A stretch of DNA of 62,696 bases from CAYFXE01 sp964347035 (GTDB lineage Bacteria > Acidobacteriota > Aminicenantia > Aminicenantales > Aminicenantaceae): contig CAYFXE010000019.1 of NCBI GenBank assembly GCA_964347035.1, forward strand, positions 1-62,696. The letters are read 5' to 3'. The notes below the pieces were generated by a model. It ran no database searches. It saw only the letters and a list, made by a program, of their open reading frames with translations, and was not told where the DNA came from. Positions 36,792 through 45,898 of this stretch are shown in pieces. The first letter of the stretch is position 1. The number at the start of each line of letters is the position of its first letter. Position numbers and translations under genes: made by a program.

Positions 36792-37523
36792 CTACGCCTT
36801 CATTCCTATGAAACTCAACATCCGACCGGCTTTCTTCCTGTCTCGCCTATGGGAAGGAAACCGATTTTGGCAGTGAGTACAGATATTCAGGGAATGTATG
36901 TTGCTCTCTCTAACGTCTATCTCAATAAGCTGAGAAAAATTTGCCTGTCTCAGATCAAAGAAGTATTTATCCTTTTGATATGGATGAGGCTGAAAAGAAT
37001 CAAGGGGCAGTCCTTCATCCTCATATCCCCGGAAGACCTCCTTTCCGACTTCATAACATTCTTTCGCAATGCAAGGCCCCATGCCCACAAGCAAAGAGGG
37101 AATGGAACATCTGAACTTATCCCTCAGACATTGGACAACCCGTTGAATCACTCTCTTCTGAGTTCCTCTCCATCCACAATGGCAGGCGCCAATCACTCGC
37201 TTCGAACGATCAACAAGGAAAATCGGAAGACAGTCCGCTGACTTTATGATGAGGAATCGGAAGGGCTGATCGGTGATTATGGCATCGCCTTTGGGGCTTC
37301 TCCAAAAATTTTTCTTCACAATATGAACGACATCAGAATGAATCTGAGCGAGAGAGATTAATCGGAAACCCCTCCATTCCAATTTCTTCCTGATATCCTC
37401 CTCTGCCCAATTCCTTGTTCCGAAACCATGGACAAGGAACGGGATTCTCTCTAGCCGGGGAATGGTCAGATATTCTGGGGGCGCAGAGGGTCTCATTGGG
37501 TCTCTGATTGTATCCCGATACAA
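36792..37523 (-). CDS. PgeF/YfiH-family protein (polyphenol oxidase family, laccase-domain)
   Basis: A 243-residue single-domain protein of the YfiH/LACC1 family. The metal and catalytic residues are visible in LVHGFGTRN, KSADCLPIFL (Cys) and GACHCGWRGTQ (His, Cys), with the terminal cluster ICTHCQNRFPSHRRD. Members act as purine nucleoside phosphorylase/adenosine deaminase or as peptidoglycan-editing factor (PgeF), which removes wrongly incorporated Ser from muropeptides. Which applies here is not decided. A second in-frame ATG nine codons later is an alternative start; neither has a strong ribosome site. Confidence 0.88.
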   Translation of the reverse strand: MYRDTIRDPMRPSAPPEYLTIPRLERIPFLVHGFGTRNWAEEDIRKKLEWRGFRLISLAQIHSDVVHIVKKNFWRSPKGDAIITDQPFRFLIIKSADCLPIFLVDRSKRVIGACHCGWRGTQKRVIQRVVQCLRDKFRCSIPSLLVGMGPCIAKECYEVGKEVFRGYEDEGLPLDSFQPHPYQKDKYFFDLRQANFSQLIEIDVRESNIHSLNICTHCQNRFPSHRRDRKKAGRMLSFIGMKA

Positions 37524-37573
37524 GCAAAAATGGAAGATATTTGAGTTAGCAACTCAGTGATACTGTTCTTCTT

Positions 37574-37607
37574 CGTCATTCCTGCGGAAGCAGGAATCCA
37601 GGCATAT
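37574..37607. repeat. Single REP-like unit
   Basis: GTCATTCCTGCGGAAGCAGG followed by AATCCAG, matching the dispersed family, between the PgeF-like and radical SAM genes. Confidence 0.75.
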
Positions 37608-37672
37608 CTAAATGACAAGTTTTTTGTTAATCTCTTTTTTTTGAGGCACTCTGCTGATATAATTTTTCTCCG

Positions 37673-38620
37673 ATGACCCAAGACAACTTCGAGCCGGTCT
37701 ACATTCAAACTCATGCCAAGAGTCTCCTCAAAGAAAAAATCGAGAAGGCTCTCCGATGGCTCGAAGACTGCACCATCTGTCCCCGCAACTGCAAAGTCAA
37801 CCGCACTAAACAGGAAAAAGGATACTGTGAGGGAGGCTACCTTCCTAAAATCTCTTCCTACTCCCCTCACTTCGGTGAGGAAACACCCCTTGTCGGATTC
37901 CACGGATCCGGTACCATCTTCTTGACTCACTGCAATCTTGGGTGCAGCTTCTGTCAGAATTATTCCATCAGTCATAAAGGCGAGGGTCGGGAGGTTTCGT
38001 TCGATCGGTTGAGCAGCATGATGATCGAACTCCAAAAGCTCGGCTGCCACAACATCAACTTTGTCAGCCCCACTCACTATGTTCCCCAGATCCTGAAAGC
38101 CCTCCCCAAGGCTGTGGAAATGGGGCTATCTGTCCCTCTCGTCTATAACACGGGTGGATATGATTCTGTTAAAACGCTTCGGCTTCTCGAAGATGTGGTC
38201 GACATCTACATGCCTGACTTTAAGTACGCAAACGGCTCAGTCGCTGAGCAATACTCCAAAGCTCCTGATTATCCCCAACTGGCGAAAATGGCTCTGAAAG
38301 AGATGCACCGGCAAGTGGGCGATCTCACCCTGGATCAGAGCGGAATAGCTCAGAGAGGCCTTCTGATCAGGCATCTTGTGCTTCCTCAGGGACTAGCAGG
38401 CACCAGGAAAGCTATGCATTTTATCGCTTCTCAATTATCGAAAAACACCTATGTCAACATCATGGATCAGTATTATCCCTGCGGCGACATCCCTCCTAAC
38501 TCTCCGATGACAAGAAGGATCACACGAAAAGAATACGAAGAAGCCGTCAAAGCCACCAAAGAAGAGGGAATTAACCGCCTGGATAAAAGGGAGAAAATCC
38601 GGCTGATCTGGAAATTCTGA
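37673..38620 (+). CDS. PflX-like radical SAM protein
   Basis: The 315-residue protein has the radical-SAM cluster motif C87-x3-C91-x2-C94 in THCNLGCSFCQNYSIS, preceded by a Cys-rich N-terminus (C33, C36, C40, C52), the pattern of the PflX branch of pyruvate-formate-lyase activase homologues (COG1313). Other family text is LVYNTGGYDSVKTL, VDIYMPDFKYA and DQYYPCGDIPPNSP near the end. It is expected to cleave S-adenosylmethionine reductively to form a 5'-deoxyadenosyl radical; the target is unknown. It converges on the MFS gene with 13 bases between the stops. Confidence 0.9.
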   Translation: MTQDNFEPVYIQTHAKSLLKEKIEKALRWLEDCTICPRNCKVNRTKQEKGYCEGGYLPKISSYSPHFGEETPLVGFHGSGTIFLTHCNLGCSFCQNYSISHKGEGREVSFDRLSSMMIELQKLGCHNINFVSPTHYVPQILKALPKAVEMGLSVPLVYNTGGYDSVKTLRLLEDVVDIYMPDFKYANGSVAEQYSKAPDYPQLAKMALKEMHRQVGDLTLDQSGIAQRGLLIRHLVLPQGLAGTRKAMHFIASQLSKNTYVNIMDQYYPCGDIPPNSPMTRRITRKEYEEAVKATKEEGINRLDKREKIRLIWKF

Positions 38621-38633
38621 TCCAGCCTCTCCC

Positions 38634-39815
38634 TCAGATTTCTCCCTCCAAAATTCTCCTGAAGAGAGAAGTCTTTCCCGCATAGAGCAGAACAGCCGAC
38701 AAAACAAAAATCAAACCAGCAAATATCAGGAAAGTGTTCCTCAGGCCCATGGATTGAGTCACCCAACCGAAGGTAATCGGACCAACAGCAAAACCAAGAT
38801 CTACGGATGAGGCGAAGAGGCTGAGCACTTTCCCTTTTTCCGGTACCGACACTCCCTCGACAATCATCGCTGTCAAATGAGGATACAAAACACCAACCCC
38901 TATCCCCCAGATGAACCCGGATAACCCCAGGAAAAAATTACTGTAAGAAAAATAAACAAGGCATCCTCCCACAGAAAGAAAACAAAAAGCGGGAACGAGC
39001 AACCTTGGGTTACCCCAGAATTTTAATTTCTTTCCTCCATAAAGTCGCATGATGACAGCTGTCAATCCGAGGGCCGTAAAAAAATATCCTGCTTTCATCG
39101 AAGACCCTGTATGCGCCAGGAGAGGGACAAAACTAAAGCTGGAACTTAGGCCAACCTCGAAGACAAAGGTCAACAGAAAAATCAAAAAAACTCTCTTTCT
39201 CCGAATCATGCTCAAAAATCCCGCACTCTTCAGCGCTGTCTCTTGTTTTTGAAGAATTGGCCTGAACTTGACAAAGAGCGCATAAACGAAAGGAACCATT
39301 GTCAGGAAAGAGGCTGTGAGGAAAAAGAGAAAGAAACCTTGTTTTTCGATGATCTGCTCTCCCAGATAAGGAAGAATGAGAAGAGGAATCATAAATCCCG
39401 TGGAGACAACTCCGATGGCGTAGGCTCTTTGTTCAGCAGGCACAAGAAAGATGGCGATGAGTAAGGCAGCCAAGATCAAAAAGGAAAATCCCACACCATG
39501 AACAATCCTGACTAAAATAACCACCCAATTCAGGCTTTGGATGAAAAAGTATGACCCCGTTGTTAACAGGACGCATAACAAGGCGAGGAGAAGGACTCTG
39601 CGAGATTCGACTCGGCTGAGAATCCAACCGGCCAAAGGTCGGGAGAGGAAGGCGGCCAGAGAAAAAAGGCCGACAAGAAACCCGATTTCCCGCGGACTCC
39701 CCCCAAGGTGTTCAAAGAACAAGGGAAGTAGAGTCAAGACGGCTAGGGATGAGTAAGAAAACAAGACCAAAAATTGAATGGAGAAAATTTCCTTGGGTAA
39801 CTTTGTTCTTTCCAT
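38634..39815 (-). CDS. MFS transporter
   Basis: About 393 residues with 12 predicted membrane helices, from MERTKLPKEIFSIQFLVLF; an extended TTG start at 39836 is less plausible. The MFS loop between helices 2 and 3 is visible as SRPLAGWILSRVESRRVLL (D/R-x-x-G-R-R/K type), repeated weakly in the second half. It probably exports small molecules or drugs, but the substrate cannot be predicted. It stands alone. Confidence 0.87.
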   Translation of the reverse strand: MERTKLPKEIFSIQFLVLFSYSSLAVLTLLPLFFEHLGGSPREIGFLVGLFSLAAFLSRPLAGWILSRVESRRVLLLALLCVLLTTGSYFFIQSLNWVVILVRIVHGVGFSFLILAALLIAIFLVPAEQRAYAIGVVSTGFMIPLLILPYLGEQIIEKQGFFLFFLTASFLTMVPFVYALFVKFRPILQKQETALKSAGFLSMIRRKRVFLIFLLTFVFEVGLSSSFSFVPLLAHTGSSMKAGYFFTALGLTAVIMRLYGGKKLKFWGNPRLLVPAFCFLSVGGCLVYFSYSNFFLGLSGFIWGIGVGVLYPHLTAMIVEGVSVPEKGKVLSLFASSVDLGFAVGPITFGWVTQSMGLRNTFLIFAGLIFVLSAVLLYAGKTSLFRRILEGEI

Positions 39816-39867
39816 GAAAGATTCCAAAATTAACAAATCTTAAGACGACTTTCAATCTAAACTTGTT

Positions 39868-40022
39868 CCCGCGAAACCTGTGCCTGTGGAGGCACGCATC
39901 GGGAATCTAGTTCCTTCCCTTGTCATCCCTGCGGAAGCAGGGATCCAGTTCCTTTTTTACTGGATTCCCGCTTCCGCGGGAATGACATAATGGAACTAAA
40001 TTCCTGCCTACGCAGGAATGAC
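39868..40022. repeat. REP-like repeat block
   Basis: Units include ATCCCTGCGGAAGCAGGGAT at 39925-39944, its inverted partner ATTCCCGCTTCCGCGGGAAT at 39963-39982 and ATTCCTGCCTACGCAGGAAT at 40000-40019, plus a degraded GTGCCTGTGGAGGCACGCAT. The block fills the space between the MFS gene and the next hypothetical gene. Confidence 0.78.
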
Positions 40023-40048
40023 AGTGGTGATAGGGTAAAGACGAAAAA

Positions 40049-40510
40049 CTAAGGAATGGCGATATTTTCGTAGATAAAATTTTTATAATGGTCGATGACA
40101 TCCCGAATGATCTCTTCCTTCGGCAATCTCAGAAGGTCTGCCGACTGGATGCCTTCCATGAACGGTTTCTCTGTTTTCTCGAGTTGACTCTCCTTGTTCT
40201 TCCTTCCCCTGATTTCCAGCCTCAGCTTAAGTTCCACGGAGTTCTTTGGGAGGAAAATCGTATAGTGGAAGTGATCTAATCTGGAGCCGGGAAAATTAAT
40301 CTGAAAATCAATGGATTTTTTCTTGTTTTTCTTGAATCTGGATTTTATCCTTTGCTTCTTTAATTCCTCTGTCAAATTTTCGAAAGCTGGCTCAGCGATA
40401 AACTCGCAAAGTTGATCAAAATCTTTGACTGTTTGCCCCTTGCATTTCTCGATGATCTGGATATCTTCGAAAAAGTCAGTGAGATCATTTTTCCAATCTG
40501 AATGAGTCAT
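40049..40510 (-). CDS. Hypothetical cytoplasmic protein
   Basis: A 153-residue protein with no signal peptide or membrane segment. It has an acidic N-terminal third (DWKNDLTDFFEDIQIIEKC), a strongly basic middle (QRIKSRFKKNKKKS), a beta-rich part with paired aromatic residues (LDHFHYTIFLPKNSVELKL) and a C-terminal helix. I do not recognise the family. Isolated between repeats. Confidence 0.6.
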   Translation of the reverse strand: MTHSDWKNDLTDFFEDIQIIEKCKGQTVKDFDQLCEFIAEPAFENLTEELKKQRIKSRFKKNKKKSIDFQINFPGSRLDHFHYTIFLPKNSVELKLRLEIRGRKNKESQLEKTEKPFMEGIQSADLLRLPKEEIIRDVIDHYKNFIYENIAIP

Positions 40511-40669
40511 TTCTTAAGTGTCTTGTAATTAATTTTAGAGTATATTACCACATTTTTTTTAATTTTCAAACGTTGCCTATTCCCGTTTCTTAATCGTTAT
40601 AGTCAAGGTTTATTTCGTCCGTTACAGGTATCGTCTTATCTAATTATCAAACAGGTATTGATGTGGAAG

Positions 40670-40706
40670 CATCCCCAAAACCGTGATAGGAAGGTATTTG
40701 GGGATG
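40670..40706. repeat. Inverted repeat
   Basis: CATCCCCAAA and TTTGGGGATG, perfect 10-bp arms around a 17-base loop. No T-run on either side, so not an obvious terminator. Confidence 0.6.
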
Positions 40707-40806
40707 GATGAAGCGACCATTGAAGACCCCGACCCAACCTAACCCAGCCTTCGGATTTCGGCCTTCGAGGGTAGTCGACGAAGTCGACCTGCGAGTATGT
40801 CTGAGC

Positions 40807-40887
40807 TGGGGTCAGGCCTTATCCCAAGGTTTTGTACTCGAGTTAAGGCAGAGATACAGCGCTTCCGGACGACAAGGCCTGACCCCA
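40807..40887. repeat. 81-bp dispersed element with 14-bp terminal inverted repeats (copy B)
   Basis: Begins TGGGGTCAGGCCTT and ends AAGGCCTGACCCCA (perfect 14-bp inverted ends). Same length and largely the same sequence as copy A at 19405-19485. Confidence 0.87.
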
Positions 40888-41013
40888 GCAGCAGCCGAGA
40901 AGGACGAAGGGAGAATGGCGTTAAAAATCTGAAGGGGAGCAAATCCATTCCCAAATACATATACCTAGTCTTCCATCACGGAAATAAAGATGCTTACTAT
41001 TGATGTCAAGATC

Positions 41014-41041
41014 TTGATAAATTTTCTCATATCCATAAAAT
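41014..41041 (+). promoter_or_regulatory. Possible sigma70-like promoter of the DUF1684 gene
   Basis: TTGATA and TAAAAT with a 16-base spacer, ending 36 bases before the ATG. Confidence 0.45.
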
Positions 41042-41077
41042 ATAAATACTCATTTTTTGAACTGGAGTTCACCTTAA

Positions 41078-42024
41078 ATGAAGAAAAAGAAGATAGTATT
41101 TTTTATCCTCCTTATATCTCTTTTCTCCCTTGAAACTCTCTGTCTAGCCAACGCATTTCAACCGAAGAGTGAAACCTCATTCATAGAAGACGAGTTATCC
41201 TGGAGAAAGATGCGAGACACCATGATGCGCGCGCCGACGAGCTGGCTCACTATCGCCGGACTTTTCTGGTTGGAGAAGGGAGAAAACAGCTTCGGTACAG
41301 CGGCCACGAGCACAATCAAGCTGCCTCCCGATTCTGCACCCGCTCAGGCTGGAAAATTCATTTTTAAAAAGAATAAAGTTCAAGTCGTTGCTCATGATGG
41401 AATCGTCCTCAAGGTGGGCGGAAAAAAAATCAAAAAGATGATGCTTCGCACTGATCAAACGGGAAGACCGGATATTGTCGAGCTCGAGGATCTGAGGATG
41501 TGGGTGATCAAAAGAGGCGAACGATATGCTATCCGGTTGAGAGATCTTAATCATCCTGCCTATAAAGAATACGAAGGCCTCAATTTTTTCCAGCCAACAA
41601 TAAAATTTAAGGTCGAAGGCGATTTTTTTCCGCATGACTCCCCGAAAACGATTTCAGTTCCCACCATAATCGGGACTCAAACAGAGATGGTCTCTGTCGG
41701 ATATGTTGACNNNNNNNNNNTGACTTCCGACTGGATAGCCAAAAATACCGCCTGGAGGCCTTCCGAGTCAACGATCAAAACACGAAGCTTTTCTTCATCT
41801 TCAAAGATGAGACAAACGGCCAAGAAACCTACGAGGCTTCACGATTCATGACTGCCGATGTTCTGGACAACGGAAAAGTCGACCTCAATTTCAACAGAGC
41901 TCACAACCCTCCTTGCGCCTACACTCCTTACGCAACATGTCCCCTCCCCCCACCCCAAAATTATCTAAAAGTCCGCCTAGAAGCCGGCGAGAAAAAATAC
42001 CCCGGTGGACACAGACTTTATTAG
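41078..42024 (+). CDS. Secreted DUF1684-family protein, interrupted by an assembly gap
   Basis: A signal peptide (MKKKKIVFFILLISLFSLETLCLA) is followed by the DUF1684 domain: FIEDELSWRKMRDTMMR, SWLTIAGLFWLEKGENSFG, then after the Ns DFRLDSQKYRLEAF, LFFIFKDETNGQETY and the hallmark NPPCAYTPYATCPLPP. The two halves are in different frames only because of the Ns at 41711-41720: the bases TGAC occur on both sides, and merging them gives GYVDFRLDSQKYRLEAF and an intact 310-residue protein ending at the TAG at 42022-42024. The function of DUF1684 is unknown. It stands alone. Confidence 0.85.
41711..41720. other. Assembly gap (10 N) hiding a 4-base contig overlap
   Basis: TGAC precedes and follows the Ns. 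Collapsing the duplicate restores the reading frame of the DUF1684 gene (14 extra bases removed). Confidence 0.85.
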
Positions 42025-42118
42025 CTGTATAAAGCTATACAAAGCAGATCAGAAGATTATCCAGTAAAAATCGTAGCTAAGAATGAGGACTCCCTACAAA
42101 AACACCATCTCTTAAAAA

Positions 42119-43075
42119 TTATCTGAACGACAGCCGATCTCCAATCATCTCCCAAACGATATCAGAAGAAATATTTTTGACTGAAGCTTCACTCAAGACA
42201 GAGATTCGACCGTAAGGACTCCAGGCCTGTTCCAGATCCTCTCGAAAAAGGGCCAGTCCTATCGTCCCACAGGCCGCGGCCAGATGAGTAATCCCCGAAT
42301 CATTCCCGAGGTAAAAACTGGACTCAGAAAGCAAACCGGCCAACCTTAAAAGTGAGGGATAACGAAGCCAAATCCAGTTTTCTGGGAGAGAAGTCGTCTT
42401 GATCTCCTGCTCCATCCTTTCCTCGGCTGGCCCGCTGACAAGCACACCTTGGAATTTTCTCCGCTTTAGTCGCTCGATAATTTCAAGGAAATTGCGAAAA
42501 GGCCAACATTTCACTTGGCTCCCACTTCCAGGATGAATAATGACTATCATTGCCCCACTCTTCAATCTTTTCTCACCCAAAAGCTTTCTCCCCTCCTTCT
42601 TCTGGACTGAACTTAAAGGAAGACGGGCGCATTCCTCAAAGCAGAGATATATCCTTCCTTTCTGCTTCAAGAATTCTGTGGTTTTTCGGAAGAAATACTG
42701 GCTTATAGACTCCTCACTATGTTTATCGTAGACAAAAAGACGAAAACTTATCCCTGTCGATGACAGCACAAATTCCAAATCTGATAGAGAGCTCTCCTTC
42801 TGAAACCAGCCCACTGCTCCATCAAAATCTTTAAGCCGCTGGCCGAGTTCTTCCCCGAATGTCGAAGAACCAGAGAAAAAAGCGACCATATGCCGGGAAT
42901 CTTTTGAGAGACACTCATCGACAACACCTGTTCCTTCGAGGACTTTTCCATACTCTTTCTGACAGACGAGTGAGATCGCACTCGATGGGTAACACTTCCG
43001 AATAAGGTGTATGGACGGAAAGGTGACCAGCAGATCGCCCAAGCCTCCCATGTGGAATAAAAGGATTTTCTTCAT
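42119..43075 (-). CDS. Glycosyltransferase family 9 (heptosyltransferase-like)
   Basis: A 318-residue GT-B enzyme of the ADP-heptose:LPS heptosyltransferase family. Signatures are KILLFHMGGLGDLLVTFPSI at the N-terminus, MIVIIHPGSGSQVKCWPF in the middle, and FYLGNDSGITHLAAACGT near the C-terminus, the donor-binding motif. It probably adds a core sugar to LPS on the cytoplasmic face of the inner membrane, consistent with the LptFG permease in the same window. Confidence 0.9.
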   Translation of the reverse strand: MKKILLFHMGGLGDLLVTFPSIHLIRKCYPSSAISLVCQKEYGKVLEGTGVVDECLSKDSRHMVAFFSGSSTFGEELGQRLKDFDGAVGWFQKESSLSDLEFVLSSTGISFRLFVYDKHSEESISQYFFRKTTEFLKQKGRIYLCFEECARLPLSSVQKKEGRKLLGEKRLKSGAMIVIIHPGSGSQVKCWPFRNFLEIIERLKRRKFQGVLVSGPAEERMEQEIKTTSLPENWIWLRYPSLLRLAGLLSESSFYLGNDSGITHLAAACGTIGLALFREDLEQAWSPYGRISVLSEASVKNISSDIVWEMIGDRLSFR

Positions 43076-43150
43076 CTTGAATACAGGAGCTCAGAAATAG
43101 TAAAAGATCTCAATCCCCTTGACTTTATCTGATTTCCAAAAAAATAATGG

Positions 43151-44350
43151 CTATACTTTCTTGATCAACTCTGCGAATTCCTCTCCAAACTTTCTTCCTT
43201 GCTTGAGTTCTTCTTCATCAGGTCCTCCTACAAACTCCAGGATGTCAACAAGGTCCCATTTCAACGGCTCGATGATCTTCTTAGTGTCCCTCAATGCTCC
43301 TCCACTCCATCCGTAGCTCCCGAAAAAAGCCACTTTTTTATTCTTGATGTGCTTGTGAGCCGCCATCTCCAGAACCTCTCTGACCGGAGGGAATAGAGAG
43401 ACTTCGTAGGTAGAGGCGCCTATAACAACTCCACTTTTCGTCCATAGGGAGGGAAGGATATAGCTAACATGCGTCCTGGCGGCATCGAAGATTTCAACGG
43501 GAATCCCGGCTTCTGAGATACCTTGGGCCACAGCGTTCATCATGACCTCGGTGTTGCCATACATAGAGCCGTAGATAAGAGTGACTGCGGTTTCTGTTTT
43601 TCCTTTTGCATACTCAGCCCATTTCTTGTAGAGGTTGACAATACGCGTTGCGTCCTGGCGCCAGATGAGGCCGTGGGAGGGTGCGATGATATCAACGGGA
43701 ATATCCTTCAACTTCTCGATGGCACTCAAGACTCGTGGGCTGAAATTGGCCACGATGTTAACATAATAACGGAGAGCTTCTTTTTCGTAAAACTCAGGAT
43801 ACTGACATTCATCATCGAAAATAGAACCCCGGATAGCCCCGTAGCCACCGAAAGCATCGCAGGAAAACAGGATGTGGTCGGAGGTCTCGTAGGTCATGAT
43901 GGTTTCAGGCCAATGGAGAAACGGTGTGGAGAAGAATTTCAGGGTTCGCTTTCCCAAAGGCAGCGTGTCACCGTCGTTGACAACCTGGACATTCTCTTTG
44001 ATGGAAAAAAAACCCTCCATCATGCCCCTTGCTTTTTCGGAGCAGAGAATGGTCGTCCCAGGAGAGATCCGGCGCATCGTCCTGAGCAATCCCGAATGAT
44101 CGGGCTCCAGATGATTGACGATGACATAATCTATCTTGGATATATCCGTCAGTTCGTCGATTTGAGCGAAATATTCGTCTCCCTTGAAGGATTTTGTCAA
44201 GTCGATGATGGCTTTTTTCTCATCGTTTATCAGGTAAGAGTTGTAGGAAACGCCCTCCTTTGCGATAGGCCATAAGCCTTCAAACAGGTCGGTTATCCTG
44301 TCGTTGACACCGATCCAGAAAATATCAGGTTTTATTTCGATCACAGGCAT
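43151..44350 (-). CDS. Flavodiiron protein (FprA/A-type flavoprotein)
   Basis: A 399-residue protein with an N-terminal metallo-beta-lactamase-like diiron domain and a C-terminal flavodoxin domain (about 253-399, LIYGSMYGNTEVM). All usual iron ligands are visible: H80-x-E82-x-D84 with H85, H146, D165 and H226 (in PSHGLIW). Such proteins reduce O2 to water or NO to N2O and protect anaerobes from oxygen or nitrosative stress. The partner (rubredoxin or NADH reductase) is not in the window. Its promoter lies in the divergent region shared with the NSS transporter gene. Confidence 0.95.
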   Translation of the reverse strand: MPVIEIKPDIFWIGVNDRITDLFEGLWPIAKEGVSYNSYLINDEKKAIIDLTKSFKGDEYFAQIDELTDISKIDYVIVNHLEPDHSGLLRTMRRISPGTTILCSEKARGMMEGFFSIKENVQVVNDGDTLPLGKRTLKFFSTPFLHWPETIMTYETSDHILFSCDAFGGYGAIRGSIFDDECQYPEFYEKEALRYYVNIVANFSPRVLSAIEKLKDIPVDIIAPSHGLIWRQDATRIVNLYKKWAEYAKGKTETAVTLIYGSMYGNTEVMMNAVAQGISEAGIPVEIFDAARTHVSYILPSLWTKSGVVIGASTYEVSLFPPVREVLEMAAHKHIKNKKVAFFGSYGWSGGALRDTKKIIEPLKWDLVDILEFVGGPDEEELKQGRKFGEEFAELIKKV

Positions 44351-44380
44351 AATTTCCTCCTCTATTAAATATGATCTGTC

Positions 44381-44409
44381 ATTCTAGCGGGTAGAAATCA
44401 ATTAATCAA
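44381..44409 (-). promoter_or_regulatory. Sigma70-like promoter of the flavodiiron gene
   Basis: Minus-strand TTGATT and TAGAAT with a 17-base spacer, about 30 bases upstream of the ATG, which has GAGGAGG as ribosome binding site. Confidence 0.55.
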
Positions 44410-44524
44410 CTGCCAAAAGCACCCCGATACACCTCGTTCCAATATTTCTTTACCAATCACCTTAGTTTATGGTAAAAGAGAGAGAAAATAAAAAGGCCTA
44501 TGATAAAAATTTGAGGTGTAGGAT

Positions 44525-45883
44525 ATGACAACCATGGAAGAAAGTGATAGAGGAAGATGGGGATCTAAAGTTGCCTTCATCTTCGCCGCAGCCGGTTCAG
44601 CCATCGGCTTGGGAAACATCTGGCGCTTCCCGATGGCCGTGGGACAGAACGGGGGGGCTGTTTTTGTCCTAGTCTATCTCATTTCTGTCATTTTCATCGG
44701 TTTTACGGTCATGCTGGCAGAACTTACCATCGGTCGGCACGGTCAGAAGAATCCCGTCGGTGCTATCGAGCACATCAAACCCCGCTCCCCCTGGAAAGTG
44801 ATCGGGTATCTTGGCATTTTCGGATCCATCTGCCTTCTTTCCTTTTACTCTGTGGTTGCTGGCTGGGCTGTAGGCTATCTCGTGAAAACGGCCTCTGGTG
44901 CTTTTCGGGGTGAGATCACAAGCCAGCTAACCGATAGAGTGTTCACAGGCTTCAGCTCCAATCCTTGGCAGGTTCTGCTTTACTTTATCATCATCATCTG
45001 TATCACGACCTACATCATCTCTAAAGGGGTAAAGGGAGGGATAGAGAGATGGACGAAAATCCTGATGCCCATGCTCTTCATCCTGATCGTCTTCTTGGCG
45101 ATCCGGGCACTTACTCTTCCGGGTGCAGAAACGGGTATCTCTTTCTATCTCAAACCCGATTTTACGAAACTCAACGGAACAGTCATCCTGTATGCCTTGG
45201 GACAGGCTTTCTTCTCGCTAAGCCTCGGGATGGGAACGATGATCACCTACGGAAGCTACATTCCTAAATCCGATAATCTCGTCTCCTCCGCAGGTTGGGT
45301 ATGCTTCTTTGACACACTCATCGCCTTCCTAGCTGGGATTATCATCTTCCCGACTCTTTTTGCCATTCCGGGAATCGAGCCGACAGCAGGAGAAAGTCTC
45401 GTCTTCAAAGTCCTTCCTCTGATTTTCTCCAAAATCCCAGGAGGTTTGTTTTTCGGGACTCTTTTCTTCCTCCTCCTTTCTGTGGCTGCTCTCACTTCAA
45501 CAATCTCTCTTCTCGAGGTGCCTGTGGCCTACTCTGTCGATGAACGGAACTGGTCGAGGAAAAAAGCCGCCTGGATCATCGGCATGCTTGCCTTCATCCT
45601 GGGAATTCCATCCGCACTCTCGACTGGGGCGGTTTCGTTCCTGACGAGAATTAATTTTATCGGGAACATGAATTTCGTCTTCGGAAACCTCTGGTTGGCC
45701 GTTGGGTCACTCCTAATCTGCCTATTCCTGGGCTTCATCTGGAAGGTCAAAAATGCCGCTAAGGAAATCTACTCTGGCAATCCGCGATTCAAACTCAGAC
45801 CTCTCTGGTCCTTTTCGGTTAAATTTCTAACGCCGATAGTGATCATCTTGATTCTGATCTTTATAAAGGACATGGTCTCTTGA
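44525..45883 (+). CDS. Na+-dependent NSS-family amino-acid transporter
   Basis: The 452-residue LeuT-fold transporter of the neurotransmitter:sodium symporter family begins RWGSKVAFIFAAAGSAIGLG and NIWRFPMAVGQNGGAVFVLV, the unwound TM1 region that binds Na+ and substrate. SLSLGMGTMITYGSY is the TM6 region. About 12 membrane helices are predicted. It probably imports an amino acid. First gene of a five-gene operon, 15 bases before the AGCS gene. Confidence 0.93.
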   Translation: MTTMEESDRGRWGSKVAFIFAAAGSAIGLGNIWRFPMAVGQNGGAVFVLVYLISVIFIGFTVMLAELTIGRHGQKNPVGAIEHIKPRSPWKVIGYLGIFGSICLLSFYSVVAGWAVGYLVKTASGAFRGEITSQLTDRVFTGFSSNPWQVLLYFIIIICITTYIISKGVKGGIERWTKILMPMLFILIVFLAIRALTLPGAETGISFYLKPDFTKLNGTVILYALGQAFFSLSLGMGTMITYGSYIPKSDNLVSSAGWVCFFDTLIAFLAGIIIFPTLFAIPGIEPTAGESLVFKVLPLIFSKIPGGLFFGTLFFLLLSVAALTSTISLLEVPVAYSVDERNWSRKKAAWIIGMLAFILGIPSALSTGAVSFLTRINFIGNMNFVFGNLWLAVGSLLICLFLGFIWKVKNAAKEIYSGNPRFKLRPLWSFSVKFLTPIVIILILIFIKDMVS

Positions 45884-45898
45884 TAAGGGAAACCACTG

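Larger units (their letters stand above)
40511..41013. other. Intergenic region with repeats
   Basis: No credible gene. It holds a 10-bp inverted repeat (40670-40706) and the 81-bp element copy B (40807-40887). Confidence 0.6.

Noticed and set aside
39907..40101. 64-codon minus-strand frame
   Set aside because: Translated REP-like repeat (CHSRGSGNP), as above.
43523..44275. 250-codon plus-strand frame inside the flavodiiron gene
   Set aside because: Antisense shadow; the minus-strand flavodiiron protein has all its metal ligands and a promoter.
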